Below, one piece after another: positions 24,359-35,489 of a stretch of DNA of 64,000 nt (positions within the stretch are counted from its first letter, which is position 1; every line of letters begins with the position of its first letter). This DNA comes from Lingula anatina (taxonomy: Eukaryota > Brachiopoda > Lingulata > Lingulida > Lingulidae), in NCBI RefSeq assembly GCF_001039355.2, contig NW_019776004.1:1-64000 (forward strand), written 5' to 3'. A program made the position numbers and the translations under genes. The notes beneath the pieces are model-generated. The model saw nothing but the letters and a program-made list of their open reading frames with translations. It searched no databases and was not told the origin of the DNA.

Positions 24359-27188
24359 AATCAATCTCGGGTGTTAATCGAACTATTAGTGCTTCGCCCG
24401 AGGTGTTCCAAATGTGGCGAATGCGCATCTTCTCTATCGCAATCTATCCGGAGATGTTTGTTTTCGAAATAATAATGGAACTTTTATTTAATGTAGCTCT
24501 TCATAAGGCAAATATTGTTCTTTTTAAGGATGAATATGTAGAAAAAAAATCTTCTCAATAACGCCTCTAAAATTCTCATTCGTTTTATGGCTGTCCTTGC
24601 TTTCTGTAGAATTGGGATGCATCCTAATGACAGAATAATAAGAGAGAAGGTAAACAGAATGGTTTCTTGAAAATTTCATATACCAGTATGCATATGTTAA
24701 TCTAAGTTTTGTTCTCTCCAAAGGTAAGTTGGCGATTAAAAATATCCATCTGCGATTATTCAAAGAATGAATATATTTAAGTTTGTTTACAATGGATCAC
24801 TTTAACAATTTTTATATATAAAAGTTACGCTAATAAAATCCAAGAACATGAATATATTTCATGTAATATTTTACACAGCACGCTGTTCCATAGACTGACC
24901 TTTGAACTTGAAAGCCATGCGTTATACAGTAGGTAAAAAGGTGTCCTCAGTTATACCACATAGATATGTCCACTTATATATAGATGAAGATATGTTTATT
25001 GCCACAGTGACATAGCACATCATATGTCAACTGAAACAAGCCTTAGTACCGTTCACTTTACCAGAGGACAGCTTAGCTGGATAATGATGCTTTTTTTCTG
25101 TTTCTTCTTCTTCTTCTTTTTTTTTGTATGTGTGCACATGATAAATGTGGAAAAAAACCTTCTCTGTGACCATGACAGAGGGTAGTTGTCCCTCGTTAAT
25201 GTAATACGATCCCATCAACCCACTGCCCTACTGTAGCTTGGTAAGGTCGTGGCCTCAAACAAAGAAGACACCCCTAAATGTAGGTATACATCAACAGAGA
25301 TGTAGACTAATGGGTTTTGATACACGAATGAACCAATGAAACAACTCCCCCCCCCCCAGTCAAACCCATCCGCTAATTAACTTTAATACATACACTCAAG
25401 ACGAATTAAACGCTGTGAAAATGATATAAGCCCCACCCCACCCCAACCACTTCCCCCCTTTCCACCCCGTGCCGCGAATTTTTGGGATCTTTCTTCGGTG
25501 CATACTGTAAATAATCGGCGTGCCATATATACTAATGACTGCGTGCAGTAAACCTCAAGACCACTGCGTGGAATGTTAATGTTCTCAATAGATCCCTCAT
25601 AACTTGAATATTGTACGCGTACATCCTTCTTTCTCTTTGTTCAAATATCCACCTTCTACTCACTGAGTTAATTAAGTCTCTGGATTCTAATACAGTACAG
25701 AAGTCTACATTGTTATATGCATGTATATGGCTAGTTGGTGTCCACTTTGTTAAAGCCTCGCTTTGCCTCCATGTACGCTATCGGCTCGTCAGCAAACATG
25801 CCAAGTCTCTGGACTGAAATAGAGGAAGTAAAGGTGCATTTTTACAAATAACAACAATAATAATGATAATAATTAGAAGAAAAAGAAGAAGAAGAAATGA
25901 TAATAAATAAATAAAATAAATGAAAAAAGACTTTCAGTTTAACCCCATACACACGAACAGTGTGTGTGTGTGTGTGCATGTGCGTGTGTCTGTGTAAATG
26001 ATGGCCGGGTGTGATAAAAACATAAGCTTAGAAAGATTAAAAAGTTGGGGCATTATTATTTCAGAAACATTTTCTATCGAGATAGTTAAAGCAGACAATT
26101 AAATAGTAATAAAAAAATCTAAAGTGTGATCGACTCCTCCACACTTCCACCTACTTCCGACCAGTGAGAGCGCGATCAGTACAATGGCCACGACACCCAC
26201 ACACAGACCAACGATGATGGTGAACAGCTTGGTTTGATGGAAGCGTTGCTTTTCTGGAGCGCCGCCATTCTGGAAAATAGGTCAAGTGTTGATTTGCTCT
26301 GTACACATATAAAGAGAAATTCATTTCATAATATTTGATTGCTAAAAGTATGATCTAGAATAGAAACGGAATAACCGTGTTAAACATATTCATGAACACA
26401 AACGTGTCAACCAAACCATCGTCACACCTTGAACGCATAACTAAATGTATGAATATTTCATGAGACCAAAAAAACAAGTATTAAATTGTCTATACTTCCC
26501 CACCCCACCCCCAACTTCTTGATGGGCAAATACTCACCTTTTGCAAATGTACTGTTTATTTCTGGTATTAATTATACCCCTGTTAATATGTAGGGCTACA
26601 CCTTTAATTTGACCCATGAGACGGTTACGCCCATAGAGGTACATATCGGTATTATAAGCGGGCACACATCTTCTAGCCGCTATTACTTTTTACATCCAGC
26701 TTAACAAATGATTAAGTCACATCCATTTTACTTGGTCAATGTCCCAATGAAACAGACTTTAACTGGGACGAGCTTGAAATATGCTGAACAGAACACATAA
26801 CGTAAATTTAATTTCAGCTGCGTAATAACACCAATTTCATTGACGATTTAACGACATACATGCATAGGTCACTTTAGTTCTGTATACCTAAAAAGTTTCC
26901 ATTGGAACTGGAGGAATATTTGCGATTTTACTGAACTTATTGGGTTTGAATCGTCAAGGTCTTTTCTGTCTTTTTAATATCCGTGCTGTACAGTGTAACA
27001 TGTTTAATCTGACTTTATTTCGTTTTGTTTTTCTTATTTCGAAATGTAGCCCCACAGTCAGAAATATCACCATGGCTAAGTTTCCTCAGTTTTAATATAC
27101 AATAAAATTCGTAACCCTAGCCTGCCAATGCGCTGTAAACATATTCCCCACCTACCTCAACCATATCCATCTTTCCAGCTTCTGCCAT
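6413..27188 (-). CDS. Candidate gene for a type II membrane protein (four phase-linked exons)
   Basis: Proposed exons: 27188-27156 (ATG; MAEAGKMDMVE, donor GTAGGT), 26269-26155 (transmembrane exon), 22910-22818 (acceptor after a strong pyrimidine tract, donor GTAAAT) and 6530-6413 (donor GTAAAG). Phases fit at all three joins (0, 1, 1), and the GC content of the exons is above the surroundings. The product would have a short cytosolic N-terminus, one membrane span with positive residues before it, then an extracellular part containing SFTLEE..HDHWIW and GDVSLWNV. The pattern (short first exon, membrane exon, TLE...W-I exon, then a G-V-LWN-type beta-propeller strand) weakly recalls the dipeptidyl-peptidase IV/DPP10 family (S9B). 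The link over the 16-kb intron containing the N gap is unproven. Possible next exons in phase are at 4369 (ends in stop) and 93 (ends in stop). Confidence 0.35.
7703..7861. mobile_element. 159-bp foldback element
   Basis: The left half TGACAGGAATGGAAGTCC, TAGGAATGGAAGTCC pairs with the inverted right half TGACAGGAATGGTAGTCC, TAGGAACCGTAGTCC. The structure explains the reading frames seen here on both strands. Confidence 0.6.
14610..15213. mobile_element. 604-bp inverted-repeat transposon relic with TA target site
   Basis: Terminal inverted repeats of roughly 50-60 bp: the left starts TTAGAGAGTTTCCG and continues ACGCCGGCTAGATT; the reverse complement of the right starts TTAGAGAGTTTCCG and continues ACGACGGCTAGATT. 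TA lies on both sides (14608-14609, 15214-15215). There is no coding region inside. A 42-bp duplication around an N at 14731 lies within it. Confidence 0.75.
16927..17188. repeat. 58-bp minisatellite, about 4.5 copies
   Basis: The unit begins CTGGTCTGACCAACAGGTGG and ends CAGGGTATTCCAGGT. Copies start near 16927, 16985, 17043, 17101 and 17159, with a few differences. The unit includes CTGGTCTGACCA, a near palindrome. Confidence 0.9.
17238..17707. mobile_element. TTAA-flanked inverted-repeat element (piggyBac- or Kolobok-like MITE)
   Basis: It is bounded by TTAA at 17234-17237 and 17708-17711. The ends are inverted (left: TAGGG then GTGGGGCAAAAAGCCCA; right, reverse complement: AAAGTAAGG then GTGGGGCAAAACGCCCA). 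About 470 bp with no transposase. The family is inferred from the TTAA target only. Confidence 0.6.
17770..18067 (+). mobile_element. 5'-truncated non-LTR retrotransposon (LINE) 3' end
   Basis: From 17792 the translation reads IKWFGHLARMPPHLPG, then RGRPRKKW, the typical C-terminal motifs of LINE reverse transcriptase ORFs. A one-base frameshift near 17915 moves the reading to a frame with EYREILQSNNIPLNQAFQL, ending at TAA 18015-18017. A GAAA-repeat tail follows to 18066, as is usual for a LINE 3' end. The copy is decayed and truncated at its 5' end. Confidence 0.85.
18677..18935. repeat. Hairpin-rich relic related to the GGGGCAAAA element
   Basis: Two adjacent hairpins (GGTAAAACGCCCA/TGGGCGTTTTGCCC and GCTTTTTGCCCC/GGGGCAAAAAGGC) and a terminal GCGTTTTGCCCCGC share the end motif of the element at 17238-17707. 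The boundaries are uncertain. Confidence 0.45.
19553..20192. other. Assembly gap (640 N)
   Basis: The run of N is preceded by a C-rich homopolymer. Apparent reading frames across it are meaningless. Confidence 0.99.
22126..22340. repeat. Compound (CT)n/(CA)n microsatellite
   Basis: About 215 bp of alternating CTCTCT and ACACAC tracts. The overlapping reading frames rich in L/S and T/H are products of the repeat, not genes. Confidence 0.95.
22911..26154. other. Non-coding (putative intron 2 of the minus-strand candidate)
   Basis: AT-rich with GA (24310-24351) and other simple repeats. No supported exon. Confidence 0.5.
26155..26269 (-). CDS. Transmembrane exon of the candidate type II membrane protein
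   Basis: This exon is the best-supported part of the minus-strand gene. It is flanked by acceptor CTATTTTCCAG and donor GTAGGT and is GC-rich against AT-rich flanks. It encodes 38 codons plus 1 nt: a basic stretch EKQRFHQTK followed by an unbroken hydrophobic span from LFTIIVGLC to ALSLVG. If the donor is not used, the frame runs on about 19 more codons to a stop near 26097. Confidence 0.5.
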
Positions 27189-27581
27189 ATTATACAGTAC
27201 TTGAAACTTCTGAACGACGTCAACAAACAACAGTGAGAGTCCTTCAATCCCGGTGTAACTTTATGAAAGTCCCTGCTGAATTAAAATCCGGTTACGTTGA
27301 CTCACAGGACAAAAAGAGAAAAAAAAAACGTTGACGTATCCTCCTTTGCCCTATTTAAGTAGAACAATACCTGTATAAGAGCGTTAAAAGTACATGTATA
27401 TAAATGCACTACGTGTGGTGACACCGAACGACGCCTCACTGTGGACCAACAACCTACATGTACCTGTGGCTGACTAGGGCCTTAATGTCGAGCAGCACGC
27501 AAAAGAAGTACCGCAAATAGTGCAGAACACGCCTAAATATTATTGGTAACTGTGTATGTATACACGTATACGATAGAGCTT

Positions 27582-28040
27582 GTAGGACAATATGGACCTA
27601 AGGAAAGTATTCTAGCATGCAGAGGCGTAACAATAAATAGGGGCGCCGAATTATGCAACTTTTCCACTTCCAAAATGCCCTGTGATTGTTCTGCCTTAAC
27701 GGTCTAATAACTGCAACACAAGATATGGGTAGCTTTCTACAGATACAGGTAGGGACCCATAAAAAGATACAATCTGAGCGCAGATAAGGAATTTTGAGTG
27801 TTTACTTTAAAACTAAAACTGATATTTTACAGGTACACTAGAGACTGCACAAAACAACTGTAAACATACCTCATAGAAAAACAAGATCATCGACCGTCAA
27901 AAATAAAATAAAATACAAGAAATGAAGTAAATAAAAAGGTGACATTCAAGTTAACATGAAATCAAACTGTAATAGAAGACGATATGGGAAATGGAACTGG
28001 TGTACCGTACATGTATCAATCTATCTATCTTTCTGTATGC
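27582..28040. repeat. Segmental duplication block A (3' flank of a GRP unit)
   Basis: This block matches 33804-34256 through much of its length (shared GCGCAGATAAGG, TTTTGAGTGTTTACTTTAAAA, and the CTATCTATCTTTCTGT end). At 33.8 kb it sits just behind the GRP1 stop, so the copy here marks the left edge of the tandemly duplicated unit. No glycine-rich coding remains to its left. Confidence 0.85.
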
Positions 28041-28426
28041 AGAATAAATTATAGATGAAATAATAAAATATTTAAACGAAGCGTTTATGCATGTCTGCTC
28101 TTATTTATGTCAATCAGAGTGCTAGATTGGGAAAAAAGAGAGACAGAGAGAGAGAGAGCGGAGGAATGTAAGAAAATAACAAGAAAAGAAGATTCGATGT
28201 CCAACAAATAAGATATGAAAATAGACAAAGGGGAATAAGAAGAATAAAGAGAAAAAAATTGAGAAGCAAAAAAAAAAAAAAAAAAAAAAAACAACTTTTT
28301 TATGACAGGTCTTGGCAAAATAAAAGCGCTTTAATGCCAATTTAACATTAATTTCAGGGGCTGATTTAGGACGTCTTCTGGGTCTTATTTTAATATATAT
28401 GAAACATAAGAATAACACTGCCTCAC

Positions 28427-29129
28427 TGTATTAGGTTCAACGTGAATCTTGTGAATCTCATTTTGAGGTCTATTTCATAAAGACAAATCCAGCCTCTCCC
28501 CGTCCTCATCACACGGCAGTCGTGGCACAGGGCAAGCATGGCGCCCCCGGCAAAGGCGTGACCTAGGAAGAAAGGGAGTTTAAGGGAAAAATTGGGGAGG
28601 GGGGCGATAGGTATCTTGCATTTCACAACACTTACAGTGCTACATATGTATGCAGGTAAGGTGATAAAAGAGCACAGAAAACGCACAGCGATAAAATCTC
28701 AATCATTTTATGATACAGTATGTCCTGAATTGCGAGAGAAAGATGAGAATTTATGACTACGTTGCGTTTGATGTCGATCATTTAGTTTATGATATTCCAT
28801 AACAAGAACTACCAAGATCACTTTCTATATCAAACCCACATTACGAAGATTACTAGCTGACCATTACTATCGTGCCGTAGAAGCTTCAACTATAATCTTG
28901 TTCTCAACCTGAACAAAATGCGCCGTGATCACATCTAACGCAATTCGCAATGACCTCCAGTAACTGCATGGAGAACGTGAGGATTCGCACACAAAGGGCA
29001 TTAAATGCACTCATGAATTCCCCCCCCCCCCGATCTTTTACCCCTGAACCGCCCAGTCACTCCAGGTCTAGCCCATTGATATAAAACGTATCCTTTCCTG
29101 TAGTTATCAGGGCTTAGATGTTGGAGTTG
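28427..29129 (-). pseudogene. Decayed enoyl-CoA isomerase copy (exons 2 and 3 only)
   Basis: The exon 2 relic (29129 down to about 28965) matches 36266-36088 but has in-frame stops (ATC TAA GCC; GAG TGA CTG), a C-run at about 29021-29031 that shifts the frame, and a deletion that removes its 3' end and splice donor. The exon 3 relic (28562-28427) has the same 136-nt length as the intact exon, stays open, and keeps a GTGAGG donor; visible changes include CHDY to CHDC and CLNE to CLYE. Exon 4 is missing because the segment equivalent to 34.27-35.52 kb is absent. No exon 1 is seen. It came with the tandem duplication that carries GRP1. Confidence 0.85.
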
Positions 29130-30616
29130 CTAAAACAAATACATGTATATTAACAACTGAAACACAAATTTGCTCGAGACCAAATCATTGTATTGAAAGC
29201 AATGTAATCCCCCCCCAAAAAAAAAAATAAGCCCTCTATAATTCCTCATAGAAAATGAATATGTAAAGAAATGCTAATTTCTACACGTAACACCCTCAGG
29301 TTCACTCTTTAATGCGTCGTTTTTAGCTTTTTAAAATCACTAGTGACGTAATAATTTGTAAACATTTCCAATTTCTAATAGCATAATGCCACATAATTTA
29401 AACATATTTATTACAATTTATAAATTCCAATACTTCAACATATTATTTAACACCTTGGAATTTACACTACCTATCTTTCTATTGACATGCTATTTCATCT
29501 TTCTATTGACATGCTATTTCATCTTTTTATTCATTCATTGCCATGTCAGTGCTTGCAAAGAAATTAAAATTTCAAATGCACGAGGGCATTTTTCGACCGG
29601 AGGTTGTTTTCATTATCCCGTGTGCAAAGCGATATTGTATTGTAGTTTTCCTGGAAGATGGGCTATGTATCTTCGACGAAAAGAACAATGCAACTAGCGA
29701 CACCCCTACCTCGTCATATTGAGTGGCGTGTCAGTGCACTACGACTCACAAGAATAAAATGTCGCCAAAATAGCTCACATGGTCAGTGCTAAAACTGTTT
29801 CATAATTTTACTTAACGATGCGTTTGAAGTCAAATTTTTCCCACAAAAGCCAACCAAATGCCATCATATTGTCTAAAGAAGCGTAAGTTAAAAAATACCA
29901 AAGGGAATCGCTTAATATTACCAGAAAAATGGTTTTTGAACGAATTTTTTGCTTGATCTTTGTGCTATATACAAACGGAACAGATAAACAGGTCAAATAT
30001 ACTATGTAAGCAGGTCAAGGTCAAATTTACAACCAAAAATCTGAAGAATGTGCAGTTTAAGGATCTTTTATGGCTGAGTGAGTGATTAATCGGTTTATTT
30101 CTTGGCTTTTCGACGTTTTGTGTAGCTTAAGAAACTTAAAGAAGTGGTTTTCTTGTTAATGCGTTTCTGAGAACCCACGCTCCACCGACGCTCGGTTCAA
30201 ATGTACCTTTAAAAATACTCTAAATGTTCTATTTTATGCAAGCTTGAGTTCTTCTCATCATTACAAACCATATTATTTTTAACACCGTTATTATCATGCT
30301 ATTTTTATTATTATTATTTGCAAAGTGTATATGGTACAAATCACATGTAACAGTGCGCTTTTCAGAATGGATTGCACCCTTATAATATTAATGGCTGCAC
30401 AATGATTAAAGTATACAATTGTTTCAACAGTATTTATAAAGAGAAAATAAAGTACACAAAACATACAAGAGATCATTCCTTTAAAAATTCTCTTTCAGTT
30501 GTGGTCATACTGCTTGAGAGCCTGGCAGTCACTATAAACTGCATTAAAAAGAATTTCAACGTGTCTGTCCAGGTACGTGCTACTTCAATGACTTCATCAC
30601 AGTAACAAAATATGAT

Positions 30617-30643
30617 AGATCCGGGATCTGCGGAAATTTTCCC
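30617..30643 (+). promoter_or_regulatory. Conserved palindromic motifs upstream of GRP1 (also 37423-37449 upstream of GRP2)
   Basis: AGATCCGGGATCT, a perfect odd palindrome, is followed after 2 nt by GGAAATTTTCCC. The palindrome is identical 5' of GRP2 (37423-37435), and the second motif is kept there with one change (GGACATTTTCCC). The second motif resembles Rel-type sites only loosely. The conservation may simply reflect the shared duplication. Confidence 0.3.
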
Positions 30644-30738
30644 AATTTTTCAACATGATTATCTCGCGTTCGCATCCTGCTTCCTTATCGAGTGGGCGAG
30701 GCCCAGGTGTAACCCCTTTGAATGCAGCAAAGCAGCGT

Positions 30739-30746
30739 TATAAAAG
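30739..30746 (+). promoter_or_regulatory. TATA box of GRP1
   Basis: TATAAAAG lies 65 bp upstream of the GRP1 ATG inside a block conserved with GRP2 (AGCAAAGCAG, then TATAAAAGAGAGC, then GACAGAACGAGCTGGCT). Transcription should start near 30770. Confidence 0.7.
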
Positions 30747-30810
30747 AGAGCGAGCATCGCAGTTGACAGAACGAGCTGGCTGAAGGAGAAACCTGTTAAG
30801 AGAGATATTC

Positions 30811-32315
30811 ATGTACTCGAACATGTATCTGCTCGTAATAGTGGCTTTACTTTTCAGCTGTCTTGAAAATGGGGCCTCACAGACCACGACCGTTGCAACT
30901 CGGCTGGCCAAAGACCCGTATAAAAATTTGGAAGATGTACTCGCAAGCAAAGTGCATCACCGAGTCGTCTCCCAGTACATTGCAAAGTTCACGCAGGCAC
31001 TTGTAAAGTACTGCCCGGAAAGCATCAACTACCATTGGTGGGACGTCATGGCAATGTGGCGCAGAATGTCCAAGCGAGATGCACCCTCTAGCGACCAACT
31101 GATGCTGGAGGCAGGAGTCTCTGCTCTGAGAGAATTAGTTTCAATTTACGAAAATTGTACTGTTAAAGGTAAGTCGGTTCTGACGATATTAAATGCAATT
31201 TTAATTGTTAAAACTAGTTTGAAAGGTCAGTTATAGCGGAAAAACGATTTTAGAATTTATCGAATGCGGTGATTGAATAACAAAGAAATATCTTTTTGCA
31301 GGGTTTCGGAATATGACATTTACAAATCTCGGTGCCACGGGACGACTTGGGCCGACTTCAGTTGGTAAATATTACGACGGTCAGGACCATCAGGGCAAGG
31401 TGACCTTAGTGAACGGGACTCAGTTCTTTACCATCCCGGTCTCCGGTCTCTACCGGATCCGTGCCGCTGGTAAATTATATATTTTGTTAGAACATTTTGT
31501 AAATTAAAGACGCTATCAATATTCCTTTGCAGAATTTATTATACATATTCTTTTTATGCTTAAATTATTTTTTTACCATTCTTTGTTGGATTTTAAGAAA
31601 ATAATGACTTGTACTCTTTTTACGTTTCTTGATGATCTTCAACTTTGCTTCCCTTCTCTCTCTCTCTTAACTTTTTAAATTGTGATATATCCATTATCTG
31701 TTCACCAGGCGCTGCAGGGGGATGTGACAATGGTAGATGTCATGACCGCAGTCACGGCGCTGTTGTAGCTGGGACGTTCAATTTAAAAGCAGGTAAAATC
31801 CTCCTTTGAAAACTTGTTAAGACAGATTAAACATTGGCAAACTTTGAAATAAAAAAGCAAACAAGATACAGGGCATTTTTAAGCGAAACTTAAAGGTATT
31901 CTGTCCAGGAGTTACTCAGCAAAATCTATTTCCCTCGGAAAAGAAGGCAAAAATTTCCTAATCATTGCTGTTCCCCGTCTTTCACTTGATCCAATATTTT
32001 ATTCAATGTTCAATTAAATGATTTAGTTCTTAATGCCTGGTCAGCCTCTTAGAACGTCATTTCTCCATATTAATTGAAGAAGGAACTATCAAAGTTTACT
32101 ATCACTTGATTGGATTTGTAGTTTTAAAGGTCTGAATTTAGGAAAGATAAGTTGCTTTGCGGGATATGTAGGCATAGTAAAATGACTTAGGAGAACATGT
32201 ACAGCAAATGTTAAAACTGAAAATGGATAAATTGATAACGTATATCTAACATCATGCATGTCATATAATGCCAACATACTATTGCTAAAGTTATTTTCCA
32301 GTACTTTAGCATGTT

Positions 32316-32348
<33 letters not shown>

Positions 32349-33693
32349 GAGTGTGAAAGAGCGTGCGTGCGCACGAGCTATCTTTTAATGCCCTATTTCA
32401 CACAGACCACGAATCCCACGAATGGCCATGAATTGACAAATTTCACCATTCGTGGTTGAATCGTAATCAGTTCGTGAAGTTCTTAACAGATTCGTATCTA
32501 TTCGTAGTCAGTTCTTGCACTTCTTGACCAACAGGAATGGGTGGCAAAAACTTTGATGCCCCTATTTCACACAGACCACGAATCCCACGAATCGCCAGGA
32601 ATTGAAAATTTGGTTGAATCGTAATCAATTCGTGAAGTTCTTAACAGATTCGTATATAATCGTAGTAAGTTCTTGCAATTCTTGATCAATAGGGAATTCG
32701 TGGCAAAAATTTTGAGCGATTCCAGCCGAATCCCACGAATATTCGTAACACTATCGCACCTGTATCGTAACTGAATCGTAGAGCGTGTCGAATTAGACCA
32801 GAAAATTGGCAAAATCTCACGATTCCAGCCGAATCCCACGAATATTCGTAACACTATCGTACCTGTATCGTAAGTGAATCGTGAGCGTGTCGAATAAGAC
32901 CAGAAAATTGGCAAAATCTCACGAATCCTCACGAATCCTAAAATTTGTCAATTCCTGGCGATTCGTGGGATTCGTGGTCTGTGTGAAATAGGGCCTTTAG
33001 CAATAAAGTTTATCTAGTAGATGTTTAACAACTAAGAAAGAATATACCAAACATTCGTCTTATCTTTCAGGTCGTCAACTTAAAATCCTGGTTGGTCAAA
33101 TGGGAGGACAGCACAGGTACCAATCAAGTGGCGGCGGCGGTGGGACGTTCGTTACATATGCTGATAACGATCCGTTGATTGTGGCTGGTGGCGGCGGAGG
33201 AATAGAAAAACTTAATCAAGGACAGGCTGTGTGCAGTGGCACGGCGCGTAACGAAGGCAACCGTGGATTTGGAGGGCAAGCTTGGCCGGGTGGTCGTAAC
33301 GGACAGGGTGCTTCGACAGCCGACTCCGGCAATTCAGGGGGAGGAGGGGGCGGTCTACTCACGGACGGAAGGAGCAGTGCCCAGTATGGCGGGTCCGGGA
33401 ATGGGGGCGAAGGCGGAAAGGCGTTTGTGAACGGCGGTGCAGGAGGAAGAACCAAATTCTGGCCGGATGCGCAGTACAACACCGCGAACGGTGGGTTCGG
33501 GGGCGGGGGCGGTGCCTACGGAAATGGCGGAGGAGCGGGCGGAGGGGGAGGCTACTCTGGCGGGGCGAGTGGGGACAACGTCAGTAATTCTTGCGGCGGG
33601 GGAGGAGGCTCCTACAACGCCGGGACAGACCAGACAGGCATCGACGGGGAAAATGAGGGACACGGATACGTCGTGCTTACCAGACTGGAATGA
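30811..33693 (+). CDS. GRP1: secreted protein with ALK/LTK-type glycine-rich domain
   Basis: Exons 30811-31168, 31302-31469, 31709-31792 and 33071-33693 join in phase 1 at every junction (410 codons plus stop). The ATG lies about 65 bp downstream of a TATAAAAG box. Residues 1-24 look like a signal peptide (hydrophobic core LLVIVALLFSC). Residues 25-119 are a unique region with two cysteines (KYCPES, YENCTV) and a dibasic SKR. Residues 120-203 read [10 protein letters not shown]...[14 protein letters not shown] and resemble the segment before the glycine-rich domain of ALK/LTK. Residues 203-410 open with [10 protein letters not shown], then carry long glycine runs, WPGG and [13 protein letters not shown]. 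No transmembrane or kinase region follows, so the product is probably secreted or extracellular matrix-associated. Intron 3 holds an inverted-repeat element. The family call is by motif recognition; the function is unknown. Confidence 0.85.
32388..32995. mobile_element. Inverted-repeat element in GRP1 intron 3
   Basis: Ends CCCTATTTCACACAGACCAC and its reverse complement, flanked by TTTA on both sides. The paralogous GRP3 intron has the uninterrupted site (ATCTTTTAGTAACAAAG near 47780). Inside, a partial copy of the left end recurs at 32570, and a unit of about 103 bp is tandemly doubled (32718-32820, 32821-32925). Probably Tourist/Harbinger-like by its GGCCCT end; class not certain. Confidence 0.75.
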
Positions 33694-33803
33694 TTTGCGT
33701 GCTAGCAGCTGCCATCTAGGGCCTACATGTATCTACTGGTGCACTGATCACTCGATTGTTATGTTTATTGTGGATATTATGACTGCCAGTACTGTTCAAA
33801 AGT

Positions 33804-34256
33804 AGTAGGACACTATGGGCCAAAGGAAGGTATTTTAGCGTGCAGAGGTGTAACAATAAATTTGGGGCGCCGGATATGTAACTTTCCCATTTCCCTGTGA
33901 TTGTTCTGACTTAACGTTATGATAACTGCAATAGAAGATGTGTAGCTTTTTACAGAGACAAGTAGAAACCCATAACGATACGATCCGAGCGCAGATAAGG
34001 GATTTTGAGTGTTTACTTTAAAATTAAAACTGATATTTTACAGGTACACTAGAGACTGCCCAAAATAACTGTAAACATACCCCATAGATAAACAAGGGAG
34101 ACGTAGAATGTAACAAGGGCATCAACAAAAATAAAATGAAGAAATGAAGTAAATAAAAAGGTGACATTTAAGATAACATGAAATCAAAATGTAAGAAGAT
34201 GATGCGGGAAATGGAACTGGTCTACCGTACATGTATCAATCTATCTATCTTTCTGT
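33804..34256. repeat. Segmental duplication block A, second copy
   Basis: Second copy of the 27582-28040 block, starting about 110 bp after the GRP1 stop. It marks the junction between duplicated unit 1 (GRP1 plus isomerase relic) and unit 2 (GRP2 plus intact isomerase). From 34260 to 34800 I see only non-coding sequence before isomerase exon 4. Confidence 0.85.
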
Positions 34257-34808
34257 CTACCTGTACATCATGTATCTTTATGTAGTTAAAGCAACTCGTG
34301 TTACAGCAAGGAGTAGGTCTATTCAACTCCTTCGCTGAAGTGAACATCATCATTATCTTGTAATGCTGACAACCGCCCATCATTAAATAAACAACACACT
34401 TATATACTAATAGCTCATTGTTTTATTCAATTACGGTTTCACACGTACCCAGTACGTAGGAACTCAAACCAACAGGTCAAGTACATGTATATGTTTCCCA
34501 GTCATCTGGCCCTGTTATCATTATCTTGAATGCAGGCCCAGGCAAATATCTATGAAGACTACAGTGTGGGACCGGGGACGGGGGTAATGGATAATTTCTA
34601 TTTTTTCTTTGGTACCATAGGCGGTACAAATAATGTAGTTGCTAGTACAGCACTAGTATATTCCATGATCTTCAACCTCCCCGACCCAAGTAATTTCTTT
34701 CATCCTAAGAGCCGCATTACAAATTTGCTAGTAAAAATGCCACTGTGCAAGCCATAACCATACGATGTGACTTGGACTCTATTGGCCGAATTTGATTTTA
34801 AAAGCGGC

Positions 34809-35291
34809 CTACAACTTAGATATAAGGTCAGAGAGATCAAGTTTTGCAGCAGCGTCCTTTCCTCTCAGCATCTGTTCTAGTGCTACCACACGCGCATAAA
34901 CGTCCCTTTTCATGTCTTTCATAGCACCCCTATCGTAACCATTAGCTCCGATCACTAGCTCGGCTAATCCCGCTGATTTCTCTATTAGTTGATCAGGACC
35001 TGTTATTAGTGTGACTAGACCTGCGGTGAGAGCGTCGTCTGCTGCGAAGCGTTTGCCCATGACCAGCATGTCCGTCTCAACGATGGAGGACTTCACCTTT
35101 GACCTGGGGATGGAACAAATTAACACAACAAATTAACATAACAACAAACAGAACAAATAACACAGAAGAGAGCGTATTGTGGAGACGTGAGACACAATGG
35201 AGGGAAGGGGGGATACATGAGAGGTAACGTGAAGGAGGAGAGAAAAAATAAGAGAAAATAAAAAAGTAACATTCATATTTGAGTTCTTACA

Positions 35292-35340
<49 letters not shown>

Positions 35341-35450
35341 TTAACAATAAAAGAAAAAAGCACAAGAGGAACAACAACAACAGATGTAAGAAGCAAAATA
35401 AGACAAAATAACATTTCCAGCAATGTCCTTGTGGCCCAGTTATACTCCCC

Positions 35451-35489
<39 letters not shown>

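Larger units (their letters stand above)
29130..30810. repeat. Intergenic part of unit 1, paralogous to 36270-37615
   Basis: Scattered strong matches link the two intervals (for example CATTATCCCGTG, CTTCGACGAAAAGAACAATG, and the promoter block ending at the GRP start). They are non-coding copies of the same ancestral segment. I see no open gene here. 29495-29528 has a short direct repeat (ATCTTTCTATTGACATGCTATTTC twice). Confidence 0.7.

Noticed and set aside
33216-33663. Antisense and shifted frames within GRP1 exon 4 (similarly in GRP2 and GRP3)
   Set aside because: Shadows of the GC-rich glycine-coding exon; proline/alanine-rich products with no independent signal.
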